Part shown: piece after piece, positions 17,390-28,972 of the stretch
Numbering within the stretch: the stretch's first letter is position 1
Layout: every line of letters begins with the position of its first letter
Assembly (NCBI RefSeq): GCF_003966715.1
Contig: NZ_AP018907.1
Span: 3,398,001-3,462,000 of the forward strand
Reading direction: 5' to 3'
DNA length: 64,000 bases
Source of the DNA: Blastochloris tepida
GTDB lineage: Bacteria > Pseudomonadota > Alphaproteobacteria > Rhizobiales > Xanthobacteraceae
The notes under the pieces: model-generated
What the model saw: only the letters and a program-made list of their open reading frames with translations
Databases searched by the model: none
What the model was told of the DNA's origin: nothing
Program-made: the position numbers and the translations under genes

Positions 17390-19156
17390 ATGACGGCCGA
17401 CATCGAGGAGCGGCCGATCGGCAAGCGCCGCGGCCAGCGCAAGGTGCGCGCCGCCGGCTGGACGGTGCGGCTGCGCCAGAGCGCAACGACGCTGGTGTTC
17501 TCGAGCCTCACCCGCCGCATCGTCGTCCTCAACCTGACCGGTCTCGTCGCCCTGGTCGCCGGCATCCTCTATCTGTCGGAGTTCCGGGCCGGGCTGATCG
17601 ATGCGCGCATCCAGAGCCTCCTGATCCAGGGCGAGATCATGGCCGGCGCGGTGGCGGCCTCCGCCACGGTCGAGACCAACACCATCCAGATCAACCCCGA
17701 CCGGCTGCTCGAACAGCAGCTCGGCGAATCCTATTTCGACGACTCGGTGTCGCCGCTCGAATTCCCGATCAATCCCGAGCGGGTGGCGCCGCTGCTGCGC
17801 CGGCTGGTGTCGCCGACCAAGACCCGCGCCCGCATCTATGACCGCGACGGCATGCTGGTGCTCGACAGCCGCGGCCTCTACGGGCGCGGCGACATCCTGC
17901 GGCTCGATCTGCCGCCGCCGATCGACAAGGCGAGCGGCCTGGAGAAGGTGTGGGGCGAGGTGCAGCGCTGGTTCACCCGCGGCGCGCTGCCCTTCTACAA
18001 GGACCTGCCGGCCAATGCCGGCAAGAGCTACCCCGAGGTGGCCCAGGCGCTGGCCGGCGCCAAATCGAGCATGGTGCGCATGAACGACCGCGGCGAGGTC
18101 ATCGTCTCGGTCGCGGTGCCGATCCAGCGCTTCCGGGCGGTGCTCGGCGCGCTGCTGCTGTCGACCCAGGGCGGCGAGATCGACGCGCTGGTCGAGCAGG
18201 AACGCTACGTCATCGTGCGGGTGTTCGTGGTGGCGGCGCTGGTGATGATACTGCTGTCGGTGCTGTTGGCCGGCACCATCGCCGGGCCCGTGCACCGGCT
18301 CGCCGATGCCGCCGAGCGGGTGCGCCGGCGCATCAAGGGTCGGGTCGAGATTCCCGACTTCACCACCCGCGCCGACGAGATCGGCCACCTGTCGGGCGCG
18401 CTGCGCGACATGACCGACGCGCTCTACCGGCGCATGGAGGCGATCGAGAGCTTCGCCGCCGACGTCGCGCACGAATTGAAGAACCCGCTGACCTCGCTGC
18501 GCTCGGCGGTGGAGACGCTGCCGCTGGCCAAGAGCGAGCAGAGCCGCGGGCGGCTGCTGGAGATCATCCAGCACGACGTCAAGCGGCTCGACCGGCTGAT
18601 CTCCGACATCTCGGATGCGAGCCGGCTCGACGCCGAGCTGCAGCGTCAGGTGGCCGAGCCGGTCGATCTCAAGCAGCTGCTGTCGGCGGTGGTGACCGTC
18701 GCCAATGAGGTGCGGCGCGACGACGGGGTGACGATCCTCGCCAGCTTCGTCGAGCTGCCCGGCGTGGCGCCGGCCCGCCAGTTCGTGGTGCCGGGCCATG
18801 ATTCGCGGCTGGGGCAGGTGGTGCACAATCTGATCGACAATGCCCGCTCGTTCTCGCCGCAGGGCGGCACGGTGCAGGTGACCTGCCGCCGCCTGCCCGA
18901 CGAGGTCGAGATCACGGTGGAGGATGACGGGCCGGGCATCGGCCCCGACGCGCTGGAGAAGATCTTCACCCGCTTCTACACCGACCGGCCGGACCAGGGC
19001 TTCGGCCAGAATTCCGGCCTCGGCCTGTCGATCTCGCGCCAGATCGTCGAGGCCCATGGCGGCGAGATCTGGGCCGAGAACCGGCCCGGGCCGGCCGAGG
19101 ATGGCGACGAGGCCGTTCTCGGCGCCCGCTTCGTCGTCCGCCTGCCGGCGGCGTGA
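17390..19156 (+). CDS. chvG: Sensor histidine kinase ChvG
   Basis: 588 residues from the ATG at 17390; a TTG two codons earlier is unlikely. The protein has a cytoplasmic basic N-terminus, TM1 at about 43-62, a periplasmic sensing domain (about 65-272) and TM2 at about 274-296. HAMP follows (about 297-350), then the dimerisation/phosphoacceptor helix with SFAADVAHELKNPLTSLRSA (His361). The ATPase part has HNLIDNARSF (N box), DDGPGIG and GLGLSISRQIVEAHGG. It phosphorylates ChvI. The ExoR-binding control of ChvG known from rhizobia is plausible but not visible here. It overlaps hprK by four bases. Confidence 0.95.
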   Translation: MTADIEERPIGKRRGQRKVRAAGWTVRLRQSATTLVFSSLTRRIVVLNLTGLVALVAGILYLSEFRAGLIDARIQSLLIQGEIMAGAVAASATVETNTIQINPDRLLEQQLGESYFDDSVSPLEFPINPERVAPLLRRLVSPTKTRARIYDRDGMLVLDSRGLYGRGDILRLDLPPPIDKASGLEKVWGEVQRWFTRGALPFYKDLPANAGKSYPEVAQALAGAKSSMVRMNDRGEVIVSVAVPIQRFRAVLGALLLSTQGGEIDALVEQERYVIVRVFVVAALVMILLSVLLAGTIAGPVHRLADAAERVRRRIKGRVEIPDFTTRADEIGHLSGALRDMTDALYRRMEAIESFAADVAHELKNPLTSLRSAVETLPLAKSEQSRGRLLEIIQHDVKRLDRLISDISDASRLDAELQRQVAEPVDLKQLLSAVVTVANEVRRDDGVTILASFVELPGVAPARQFVVPGHDSRLGQVVHNLIDNARSFSPQGGTVQVTCRRLPDEVEITVEDDGPGIGPDALEKIFTRFYTDRPDQGFGQNSGLGLSISRQIVEAHGGEIWAENRPGPAEDGDEAVLGARFVVRLPAA

Positions 19157-19662
19157 GCGCGCAACGGAGGGCCGCCATGCTCGCCACCGGCCGCACCATC
19201 CATGCCAGCGCGGTGCTGGTGGGCGAGAGCGCGGTGGTGATTCGCGGCCCCTCCGGCTCCGGCAAGTCGCGCCTCGCCCTCGGCCTGATCCGCCTCGCCG
19301 AGGCCGGCACGCTGCCCTTCGCCCGGCTGGTCGGCGACGACCGGGTGGCGCTGGCCGCGGCCTCCGGCCGGCTGCTGGTGTCGCCCGCCCCCAACATTGC
19401 CGGTCTGATCGAGGTGCGGGGCCTCGGCGTGCTGCCGCTTCCCCACGAGCCGCTGGCGGTGGCCGGGCTGATCGTCGATCTCGCGGCCGAGGACGGCGCC
19501 CGGATGCCGGCGGCCGACAGCGCCCGCACGAGCCTTTTCGGCATCGAGGTGGCGCGCCTGCCGGTCGCCGCCGGCGCCGATCCCTTGGCGCTGGTGGCGG
19601 CGCTGATCGCCGGCGGCCGGCCCGCGCCCGCCGCCTCCCCCTGGGGCCGCCTCTTGCGCTGA
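19153..19662 (+). CDS. hprK: HPr kinase/phosphorylase (short alphaproteobacterial type)
   Basis: 169 residues from a GTG that overlaps the chvG stop codon (GTGA); an internal ATG at 19177 gives 161 residues. Only the C-terminal kinase domain is present, as in other alphaproteobacteria; the N-terminal domain of Firmicutes HprK is absent. The P-loop is GPSGSGKS (about 32-39), and the HPrK signature region includes DDRVALAAASGRLLVSPAPN and the Leu-rich GLIEVRGLGVLPLP, with the characteristic EvRGlG motif. It phosphorylates a serine on HPr and links PTS state to ChvI/ChvG in the same operon. Confidence 0.93.
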   Translation: MSAQRRAAMLATGRTIHASAVLVGESAVVIRGPSGSGKSRLALGLIRLAEAGTLPFARLVGDDRVALAAASGRLLVSPAPNIAGLIEVRGLGVLPLPHEPLAVAGLIVDLAAEDGARMPAADSARTSLFGIEVARLPVAAGADPLALVAALIAGGRPAPAASPWGRLLR

Positions 19663-19732
19663 GGGAACCGGTGCGGCAATGATGCCGGCGGTCCGAGAGG
19701 CGGGCGTTGGTCCGTTTCCGGCGGAGCGGGGC

Positions 19733-20134
19733 ATGATCGGTCTGGTATTGGTTACCCACGGGCGGCTGGCCGTCGAATTTCGTGCTGCCCTGGAACACGT
19801 CATGGGGGCCCAGCGGCAGATCGAGACCGTGACCATCGGTCCCGACGACGATATCGAACAGCGTCGCCACGAGATCATCGCTGCGGTCGAGGCGGTCGAC
19901 AGCGGCGAGGGCGTGGTTCTGCTCACCGACATGTTCGGCGGCACCCCGTCCAATCTCGCCATCTCGGTGATGAACCGGCCGGGCATCGAGGTGGTGGCCG
20001 GCATCAACCTGCCGATGCTGGTCAAGCTCGCCACGGTGCGGGACGAAATGCCGCTTGCCGACGCCGTTTGCCAAGCGCAGGAAGCTGGCCGTAAATACAT
20101 CTACATCGCGAGCCGGCTGCTGAACGGGAAGTGA
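19733..20134 (+). CDS. PTS IIA component, mannose family
   Basis: 133 residues from the ATG at 19733; the longer open frame upstream (ATG at 19679) lacks family similarity. It begins MIGLVLVTHGRLAVEFRAAL, in which His9 is the phosphorylation site of the EIIA-Man fold. The motif VVLLTDMFGGTPSNLAISVM is the standard IIA-Man signature. Alphaproteobacteria use this protein in a regulatory PTS with HPr and EI-Ntr rather than for sugar transport; no IIB/IIC/IID permease is adjacent. It ends just before the HPr gene. Confidence 0.9.
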   Translation: MIGLVLVTHGRLAVEFRAALEHVMGAQRQIETVTIGPDDDIEQRRHEIIAAVEAVDSGEGVVLLTDMFGGTPSNLAISVMNRPGIEVVAGINLPMLVKLATVRDEMPLADAVCQAQEAGRKYIYIASRLLNGK

Positions 20135-20199
20135 ACCAGGCGTTGCAACGCGACGCCCGGACCGGAAACCCGCGGAGTCGCAACGGGGGTGGCGCCATC

Positions 20200-20550
20200 A
20201 TGAACGAGTTCCAGGCGAACGGCGGCTCCAACGGCAGCCACAATGGCGGCGCCGGCAACGGCGCCGATGGCGGCGACGGCGCGCTGCGCCGCGAATTGCA
20301 GATCGTCAACAAGCGCGGCCTGCACGCGCGCGCCTCGGCCAAGTTCGTGATGCTGGCGGAGACCTTCGAGGCCGACATCACCGTCTCGCGCTGCGGCGAG
20401 ACGGTGGGCGGCACCTCGATCATGGGGCTGATGATGCTGGCCGCCGCGCCGGGCACCTCGATCGAGATCGCCGCCAGCGGCCCGCAGGCGCAGGAGGCGA
20501 TGGAGGCGCTGAGCGCGCTGGTCGCCGACCGCTTCGGCGAGGGCGAGTAA
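20200..20550 (+). CDS. ptsH: HPr-family phosphocarrier protein
   Basis: 116 residues from the ATG at 20200, with GGGGGTGG upstream. An in-frame GTG at 20131 overlaps the stop codon of the IIA gene, giving a longer alternative of 139 residues. The HPr core (about 30-116) holds KRGLHARASAKF, with His42 as phosphoacceptor for EI, and GGTSIMGLMML, with Ser73 as the HprK target. A Gly/Asn-rich N-terminal extension of about 25 residues precedes the core. It is part of the regulatory PTS with the upstream IIA and HprK; the EI gene (ptsP) is not here. Confidence 0.93.
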   Translation: MNEFQANGGSNGSHNGGAGNGADGGDGALRRELQIVNKRGLHARASAKFVMLAETFEADITVSRCGETVGGTSIMGLMMLAAAPGTSIEIAASGPQAQEAMEALSALVADRFGEGE

Positions 20551-20581
20551 GTCCGCCGCCCCCTGAGGTTGACCCGCCCCC

Positions 20582-20700
20582 GTCGTCGCCGGGCTTGGCC
20601 CGGCGACCTCGACACCTTGATCATCCCGCCGGCCGCCCTCTTGTCCGACACTGCGGCTTTCCGATCGAGATCGCCGGGCCAAGCCCGGCGATGACCACGG
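20582..20700. repeat. Paired GCCGGGC hairpins
   Basis: GTCGCCGGGCTTGGCCCGGC at the left and ATCGCCGGGCCAAGCCCGGC, followed by GATGACCACGG, at the right form two hairpins and also pair with each other over about 100 bp. Short GCCGGGnnnAGCCCGGC hairpins ending ATGACnACG are common in Rhizobiales intergenic DNA; a similar one lies at 61240-61264. Confidence 0.65.
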
Positions 20701-20718
20701 CGAGGGCGAGCAGCATCT

Positions 20719-20757
20719 CATACGGTTCTCCGGCTTGATCCGCCGGAAACCGTGTCA
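20719..20757. repeat. Short R1-type hairpin before ahcY
   Basis: CATACGGTTCTCCGGC, a short TTGATC loop and GCCGGAAACCGTGTCA form the simple R1 module, without the larger inner part and without abutting a stop codon. Confidence 0.65.
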
Positions 20758-20795
20758 AATCCTCAAATGTCCGACACGACCTTCCGTCCCGCGGC

Positions 20796-20811
20796 ATAAA
20801 GAAATCTTTAT
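20796..20811. promoter_or_regulatory. Perfect ATAAAGA-AA-TCTTTAT palindrome, candidate SahR operator
   Basis: The 7-bp arms are perfectly symmetric around an AA centre in otherwise GC-rich DNA, about 93 bp upstream of the ahcY start codon. Such AT-rich palindromes control methionine-cycle genes in Proteobacteria, where the ArsR-family regulator SahR senses S-adenosylhomocysteine; the motif here resembles what I recall of that family's operator. The regulator gene is not in the window, so assignment is inference. Confidence 0.5.
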
Positions 20812-20818
20812 ATGTTTA

Positions 20819-20849
20819 TTGACTCGGGTGGCTGGTCTGCTAGACCAGC
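20819..20849 (+). promoter_or_regulatory. Possible ahcY promoter and adjacent inverted repeat
   Basis: TTGACT (20819-20824) with a 16-nt spacer to TAGACC (20841-20846) is a weak promoter candidate. GCTGGTCT-GCT-AGACCAGC (20831-20849) is a perfect inverted repeat with 8-bp arms overlapping it. The repeat could be a second operator or, if transcribed, a small hairpin in the leader. The SAM or SAH riboswitch consensus is not recognised here. Confidence 0.35.
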
Positions 20850-20903
20850 GCCGAACGCGGCCGGGTGCGCCCCGCCGCGCCTTATCCATATGCCGAGGTG
20901 GTC

Positions 20904-22301
<1,398 letters not shown>

Positions 22302-22326
22302 GCACGGCGCGCCGGGCGCAATCGCT

Positions 22327-22350
22327 CGGTCTCCGTAATAGCGGAGACCG
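22327..22350 (+). terminator. Hairpin after ahcY
   Basis: CGGTCTCCG and CGGAGACCG form a perfect 9-bp stem with loop TAATAG, 25 bp downstream of the ahcY stop codon. GCTTT follows, so it is a weak or first-stage terminator. Confidence 0.5.
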
Positions 22351-22387
22351 GCTTTGCGAACGAGACTGCGATAATTCGAAGCGTTGA

Positions 22388-22423
22388 AGCGCCCGGTCCG
22401 ATGCCGTCGGATCGGGCGCTTTT
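22388..22423 (+). terminator. Rho-independent terminator after ahcY
   Basis: AGCGCCCGGTCCGA pairs with TCGGATCGGGCGCT (one mismatch) around TGCCG, and TTTT follows. This is a classic intrinsic terminator on the plus strand. The minus-strand uvrB ends 65 bp further on. Confidence 0.75.
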
Positions 22424-22487
22424 GCGAGTGCGTCTTGCGCCGTTCGCCGGCGCGTCAGCGGCGGATCACGCCTTCGGCTGATCCGCC

Positions 22488-25019
<2,532 letters not shown>

Positions 25020-25146
25020 GCCGCGACTATATGGGCCCGCCGGGCCGGCAAGAAAAGCCGGGCGGCTCCTCCGCGGGCCGGGGGCGCTGGCGGGAGTGGC
25101 CGAAGGATGGCTCCGGGCTCCCGAAGGGATCAACCGGAGCCCGGAC

Positions 25147-26067
25147 TCACGGCCGCTGGGTCTGGAAGGTGTCGCAGGCGGCAAGGTCGCCGCTGCGCAG
25201 GCCGCGGGTGAACCAGGCGGTGCGCTGCTTCGACGAGCCGTGGGTGAAGGAATCCGGCACCACCCGCCCCTGCGCCTGCTGCTGCAGCCGGTCGTCGCCG
25301 ATGGCGCTGGCCGCCCGCAGCGCCTGCTCGATGTCGCCGTCCTCCAGGATCTTGAAGCGGGAATCGGCGTGGTGGGCCCACACGCCGGCATAGCAGTCGG
25401 CCTGCAGCTCGACCCGCACGGAGAGCGCGTTGGCGTCGCTCTGAGACACCCCCTGCTTGGCCTGCTGCACCCGCGGCAGCACGCCCAGCACGTTCTGGAC
25501 GTGGTGGCCTACCTCGTGGGCGATGACATAGGCGGCCGCGAACTCGCCGGGCGCGCCGAAGCGGCGGTCGAGGTCGTTGAAGAAGCTGAGGTCGAGATAA
25601 ACCTTACGGTCGCTCGGGCAATAGAACGGCCCCATCGCCGACTGGCCGAGCCCGCAGGCCGATTGGGTGGCGCGGGTGTAGAGCACCAGCCGCGGCGGCG
25701 GATAGGCGCGGGACTTCTCGCGGAAGATCTCCTTCCACACGTCCTCGGTCTGGGCCAGCACGACGGAGACGAACTGGCCCTGCCGGTCGGTCGGCTGGCT
25801 GGTGGAGGCGGGCGGCGGTCGGTGCTGCTGCTGCTGATATTGCGGGGCGCCGCCGCCCTGCAGCATCTCCAGCCCGCCGATCAGGAGCGCCGGGTTGATG
25901 CCGGTGGCCCAGGCGATGAGGCCGACGACGATCAGCCCGCCGATGCCGAGCCCGCCGCGGCCGCCGGGAAAGCCGCCGAACCCGCCGGGACCGCCCTGGC
26001 CGTAATCGCCGCCGTCGCCGCGCCGGTCCTCGACATTGTCGCTGCGCCGGTAATCTTCCCACCGCAT
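25147..26067 (-). CDS. YpfJ-type neutral zinc metallopeptidase
   Basis: 306 residues from the ATG at 26067. The N-terminus is Gly-rich and polar ([20 protein letters not shown]), followed by one hydrophobic segment ([20 protein letters not shown], about 46-65), so it is membrane-anchored or exported. The peptidase domain has the zinc motif [16 protein letters not shown] (HExxH) and the downstream [17 protein letters not shown] with the third ligand. Its physiological substrate is unknown. It precedes uvrB on the same strand with 128 bp between them. Confidence 0.9.
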   Translation of the reverse strand: MRWEDYRRSDNVEDRRGDGGDYGQGGPGGFGGFPGGRGGLGIGGLIVVGLIAWATGINPALLIGGLEMLQGGGAPQYQQQQHRPPPASTSQPTDRQGQFVSVVLAQTEDVWKEIFREKSRAYPPPRLVLYTRATQSACGLGQSAMGPFYCPSDRKVYLDLSFFNDLDRRFGAPGEFAAAYVIAHEVGHHVQNVLGVLPRVQQAKQGVSQSDANALSVRVELQADCYAGVWAHHADSRFKILEDGDIEQALRAASAIGDDRLQQQAQGRVVPDSFTHGSSKQRTAWFTRGLRSGDLAACDTFQTQRP

Positions 26068-26182
26068 GGCGTTCTCCCTGGGGGCTCGCCGCAACTATAT
26101 GGCCAACGCCGGGGTCCGAGGCAATGCGCACCGGACGGGCGGGCGGAAGGCGCTCCAATACCAACGGCCGCGAACGCGGACA

Positions 26183-26290
26183 GTTAGAGCATTTTCCGCA
26201 CAAGTGGATACCGGTTGTGCGAAAGAAAATGCGACAAACCAGAAACTTAGAGCGTCCGATCTGATGCAGTCAGATCGGATCACGCTCTAG
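26183..26290. repeat. Rhizobial-type palindromic repeat (TTAGAGCATTTTC family)
   Basis: Two hairpins in a row. GCATTTTCCGCACAA pairs with TTGTGCGAAAGAAAATGC; then AGAGCGTCCGATCTGA pairs with TCAGATCGGATCACGCTCT. Elements beginning TTAGAGCATTTTCC and containing GTGGATACCGGTT are frequent in Rhizobiales genomes. It lies between the toxin stop codon and the promoter of the metallopeptidase gene. Confidence 0.75.
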
Positions 26291-26297
26291 TTCCGGT

Positions 26298-26810
26298 TTA
26301 AATCTGGAGGCCGGCGGATGCGCGCAGATCCTTCAAGAGCAGGAAGAGCGTGAGCGGCTGCGCGGGAAACCGGGCAAACCCGAACCGCTCGTAGAAGGCG
26401 CGCGCCTTGTCGTCCTTGGCGTGAACAATCACGGCGCGGATTCCGGCTATGTCGGCGGCAGCCAATGTCCGGCGCAAGGCATCCTTGAGAAGTGCGCCAC
26501 CGAGCTTGCGCCCCTGATAAGCCCGGTCGACCGCCAGCCGCGCCACGATCATCACCGGAACGGGGTGGCGGGGCATCCCGCGCGCCATCCGCTCCGGAGC
26601 TTCTTCCAGGCTGACGTCCCCAACGGTCAGGCAGTGATAGCCCGCCACCGCATCGTCGATCACGGCGACGTAGGTCTGCGAGCTGCCGGATTTCTGGTTC
26701 TGCAGCGCAAAAGCCTGGAGAAACCGGTTGAGGGCGGGATGGCCGCAATCGAACCGGGCCGTGTCATGGCCCGGTCCAAGCTTCTCGATATGGACGGACC
26801 CCGGGCTCAA
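26298..26810 (-). CDS. GNAT toxin of a TacAT-type toxin-antitoxin system
   Basis: 170 residues if translation begins at the TTG of TTGA, where the antitoxin's TGA overlaps (26810-26807). Upstream in this frame the codons look like antitoxin-shadow sequence. GNAT toxins of this class acetylate aminoacyl-tRNA, blocking translation (TacT, AtaT, ItaT). Core motifs: the N-terminal KLGPGHDTARFDCGHPALNR FL region, the acetyl-CoA loop RAYQGRKLGGALL and ARAFYERFGF with a likely catalytic Tyr. Paired with the upstream DUF1778-type antitoxin, which makes the assignment firm; target tRNA is unknown. Confidence 0.88.
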   Translation of the reverse strand: MSPGSVHIEKLGPGHDTARFDCGHPALNRFLQAFALQNQKSGSSQTYVAVIDDAVAGYHCLTVGDVSLEEAPERMARGMPRHPVPVMIVARLAVDRAYQGRKLGGALLKDALRRTLAAADIAGIRAVIVHAKDDKARAFYERFGFARFPAQPLTLFLLLKDLRASAGLQI

Positions 26811-27082
26811 TCCGCCGGGCCGTCGTCTTGAAGCAGGCGGGCAAGGCGCGGATGCACCACCGGCGGAGCGTCCAGGCGCTGCTGGAATTCGGCCCAGTCC
26901 TCCGGGCTCAAGCGAATGGAACGGTGCTCGGCCAGCACCTCCTCGGCGCGCTGCACGGCGCTGTCGAGGACGAACTCGGTCAACGTCTTGTGGCTGGCTT
27001 CGGCGGCGCGCCGCAGCGTCTGCTTGGCGGCCGGCGACAGCCGGAGATCCAGCTTCTCGGACCGGGTGGTGCGGGTGCTCAT
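26807..27082 (-). CDS. DUF1778 (TacA-type) antitoxin
   Basis: 91 residues from the ATG at 27082, with GAGAGGA upstream. It begins MSTRTTRSEKLDLRLSPAAK and continues QTLRRAAEASHKTLTEFVLD, the ribbon-helix-helix DNA-binding domain of the DUF1778 family. The C-terminal tail (about 55-91) would wrap the toxin and inhibit it. Such antitoxins repress their own promoter; a palindrome lies over the predicted -35. The stop codon overlaps the toxin's TTG start, so the two are translationally coupled. Confidence 0.9.
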   Translation of the reverse strand: MSTRTTRSEKLDLRLSPAAKQTLRRAAEASHKTLTEFVLDSAVQRAEEVLAEHRSIRLSPEDWAEFQQRLDAPPVVHPRLARLLQDDGPAD

Positions 27083-27101
27083 GCGCTGTCCTCTCCAATT
27101 A

Positions 27102-27135
27102 TTCATACCACAAAGCGCCCGACATTGTCATGACA
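27102..27135 (-). promoter_or_regulatory. Promoter and operator of the toxin-antitoxin operon
   Basis: On the minus strand TGACAA (27130-27125), a 17-nt spacer and TATGAA (27107-27102) fit a promoter 20 bp upstream of the antitoxin start codon. The perfect 10-bp palindrome TGTCATGACA (27126-27135) overlaps the -35 element and is the best candidate site for autorepression by the antitoxin's ribbon-helix-helix domain. Prediction only. Confidence 0.5.
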
Positions 27136-27299
27136 GATTGCCAAGTATCTGCTCCCTTTGACGCAGCCTGAGCCCCCGGACCTCGTCATGGTTGTCTGTT
27201 CAAGCCTGCCTACCGCCGGGGGGCAACGTCCCATCGTTTGCCGAACCCTGTTCCCGAACGACGCTATGTCTCGCTGGATATTTCGCGGGCGCAGCCATA

Positions 27300-28109
27300 G
27301 TGTCCCGCGAGACATGGGGGCGGGCAGTGCGGGGACGGTGGGTCGGTGCGTTCGGCGGCGGAGCGGTGATCGGCACCCTCGGCGGCCTCATCGGATTGGG
27401 TGGCGCCGAATTCCGGCTGCCACTGCTGATCGGGGCGTTCCGCTTCGCGGCGCTCGAAGCGGTGATCCTCAACAAGGCCATGAGCCTGATCGTCGTGGCG
27501 ACAGCCCTGCTGTTCCGCACGCGGACGGTGCCGCTCGACGCGATCGCCGCCCACTGGCCGGTCATCGTCAACCTGTTGGCGGGCAGCCTGATCGGGGCGT
27601 GGTTCGGCGCCGGGTGGGCGATGCGGCTCAAATCCGCCTCGCTCTACCGGGTGATCGCGGTGCTGCTGGTGGCGATCGCCGGGGTTCTCCTGCTCGGACA
27701 CGACGTGTCGTCGAGCGGACCGTTGTTGCTGACCGGCACGGCGCAGGTGGTGGCCGGGGTGGTCGCGGGGTTCGTCATCGGCGTGGTCGCCTCGCTCCTC
27801 GGCGTGGCCGGCGGTGAGCTGCTGATTCCGACCCTCGTCCTGCTGTTCGGCGCGGACATCAAGCTCGCCGGAAGCCTGTCGCTGGCGGTCAGCCTGCCGA
27901 CGATGATCGTGGGCTTCACCCGCTACAGCCGCGATCAGAGCTTCGGCGTTCTCGGCCGCAACCGGGCCTTCGTCCTGATCATGGCGGCCGGGTCGGTGGC
28001 AGGCAGCTTCCTTGGCGCCCAGTTGCTCGGGATCGTGCCGGGCTCCGTCCTGATCCCGCTATTGGCTGGGTTGCTCCTGCTCTCTGCCGTCAAGGTCTGG
28101 CGGCACTGA
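27300..28109 (+). CDS. TauE/SafE-family sulfite exporter-like permease
   Basis: 269 residues from a GTG at 27300. A TTG at 27192 is an alternative, but codon use between the two looks non-coding. The protein is almost wholly hydrophobic, with about eight membrane segments in two half-repeats. The first half has the family loop [20 protein letters not shown] and the second a matching [20 protein letters not shown], the hallmark of TauE/SafE (DUF81). Members export sulfite, sulfoacetate or other organosulfur anions; the substrate here is unknown. Single gene. Confidence 0.85.
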   Translation: MSRETWGRAVRGRWVGAFGGGAVIGTLGGLIGLGGAEFRLPLLIGAFRFAALEAVILNKAMSLIVVATALLFRTRTVPLDAIAAHWPVIVNLLAGSLIGAWFGAGWAMRLKSASLYRVIAVLLVAIAGVLLLGHDVSSSGPLLLTGTAQVVAGVVAGFVIGVVASLLGVAGGELLIPTLVLLFGADIKLAGSLSLAVSLPTMIVGFTRYSRDQSFGVLGRNRAFVLIMAAGSVAGSFLGAQLLGIVPGSVLIPLLAGLLLLSAVKVWRH

Positions 28110-28177
28110 AATTTCAGGACGTCTGCGTTCCCGCCCCCGCCGACGCAAAACCGGTTCCCACTTCTGCGGCGAATCCT

Positions 28178-28297
28178 CTAATACGGTTTCGGCCGATCAG
28201 GCCGGAAACCCTATTCCGCTCGCTGAAAAATCCCTTCCGGATCAAGGATTTTTCGGCGAGATCGTTTCCGGTGTCCCGAAGGGATCATCCGGACACC
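28178..28297. repeat. R1 repeat, full copy
   Basis: Begins TAATACGGTTTCGGCCGATC, contains the inner hairpin GAAAAATCCCTTCCGGATCA then AGGATTTTTC, and ends TCCCGAAGGGATCATCCGG. Both ends are somewhat diverged. It lies about 70 bp after the tauE stop codon and overlaps the leader of rnhB, and no stop codon is supplied by this copy. Confidence 0.8.
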
Positions 28298-28312
28298 TTG
28301 AAACAGGACAGC

Positions 28313-28972
28313 ATGGTGCGGGTTCGTGTTCCCATGCTCCGGCCGACCTTCGAGCGCGAGGACGCCCTGATGGCGGCGGGCCACGCGCCGGTGGCCGGCT
28401 GCGACGAGGCCGGGCGCGGGCCGCTCGCCGGCCCGGTGGTGGCCGCCGCGGTGATCCTCGACCCCGCCTGCATCCCCGACGGCATCGACGATTCCAAGAA
28501 GCTCGACGCCGGCCGGCGCGAGGCGCTGTTTGCGGCCATCCTCGCCTGCGCCGAGGTCGGCGTGGCGCTGGCGCCGCCGGCCCGCATCGACCGGGACGAC
28601 ATCCGCCAGGCCTCGCTGTGGGCGCTGGCCCAGGCCGTCGCCGCGCTGCCGCGCCGGCCGGCGCACGTGCTCACCGACGGCCGCGACCTCGCGCCCTGCG
28701 GCTGCCCCGGCACCGCCGTCATCAAGGGCGACGCGCTCTGCCTGTCGATCGCCGCCGCCTCGATCGTCGCCAAGGTGGTGCGCGACCGGCTGATGTGCGG
28801 CCTCGACGCGCTCGCCCCCGGCTATGGCTTCGCCGGGCACAAGGGCTACCCCACCGCCGCCCATCGCCGCGCGCTCGAAGCGCTCGGTCCCTGCGATCAT
28901 CACCGCCGCTCGTTCGCGCCGATCCGCGGCGCGGTAGCCGCGTCCGTTGCGGGACAGGAGCCCGGCCGATGA
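28313..28972 (+). CDS. rnhB: Ribonuclease HII
   Basis: 219 residues from the ATG at 28313; in-frame codons further upstream fall inside the R1 repeat. RNase HII cuts the RNA of RNA-DNA hybrids and starts removal of single ribonucleotides from DNA. The catalytic acids are in [20 protein letters not shown] (Asp31, Glu32), followed by [19 protein letters not shown] sequence and [10 protein letters not shown] (the third acid). The conserved [14 protein letters not shown] near the C-terminus is the family's KGYGT-like motif. It overlaps the next gene by four bases (ATGA). Confidence 0.95.
   Translation: MVRVRVPMLRPTFEREDALMAAGHAPVAGCDEAGRGPLAGPVVAAAVILDPACIPDGIDDSKKLDAGRREALFAAILACAEVGVALAPPARIDRDDIRQASLWALAQAVAALPRRPAHVLTDGRDLAPCGCPGTAVIKGDALCLSIAAASIVAKVVRDRLMCGLDALAPGYGFAGHKGYPTAAHRRALEALGPCDHHRRSFAPIRGAVAASVAGQEPGR

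Larger units (their letters stand above)
20551..20903. other. Regulatory and repeat-rich gap before ahcY
   Basis: This 353-bp gap holds two GC-rich hairpins (20582-20700), a short R1 hairpin (20719-20757), a 16-bp AT-rich palindrome (20796-20811) and a second 8-bp-arm palindrome (20831-20849). No gene is visible. The ahcY promoter and its control elements lie in the last 110 bp. Confidence 0.7.

Noticed and set aside
20819..20903. SAM or SAH riboswitch before ahcY
   Set aside because: The leader is only about 60 nt after the possible promoter and has one simple hairpin; the conserved core sequences of known SAM/SAH riboswitches were not recognised.
22327..22423. CRISPR-like repetition around the ahcY terminators
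   Set aside because: Only two unrelated hairpins are present. No regularly spaced direct repeats occur anywhere in the window.
27192..27299. TTG start for the TauE permease at 27192
   Set aside because: Third-codon positions here do not show the strong G/C bias of the gene, and the family's first membrane helix begins well after the GTG at 27300.
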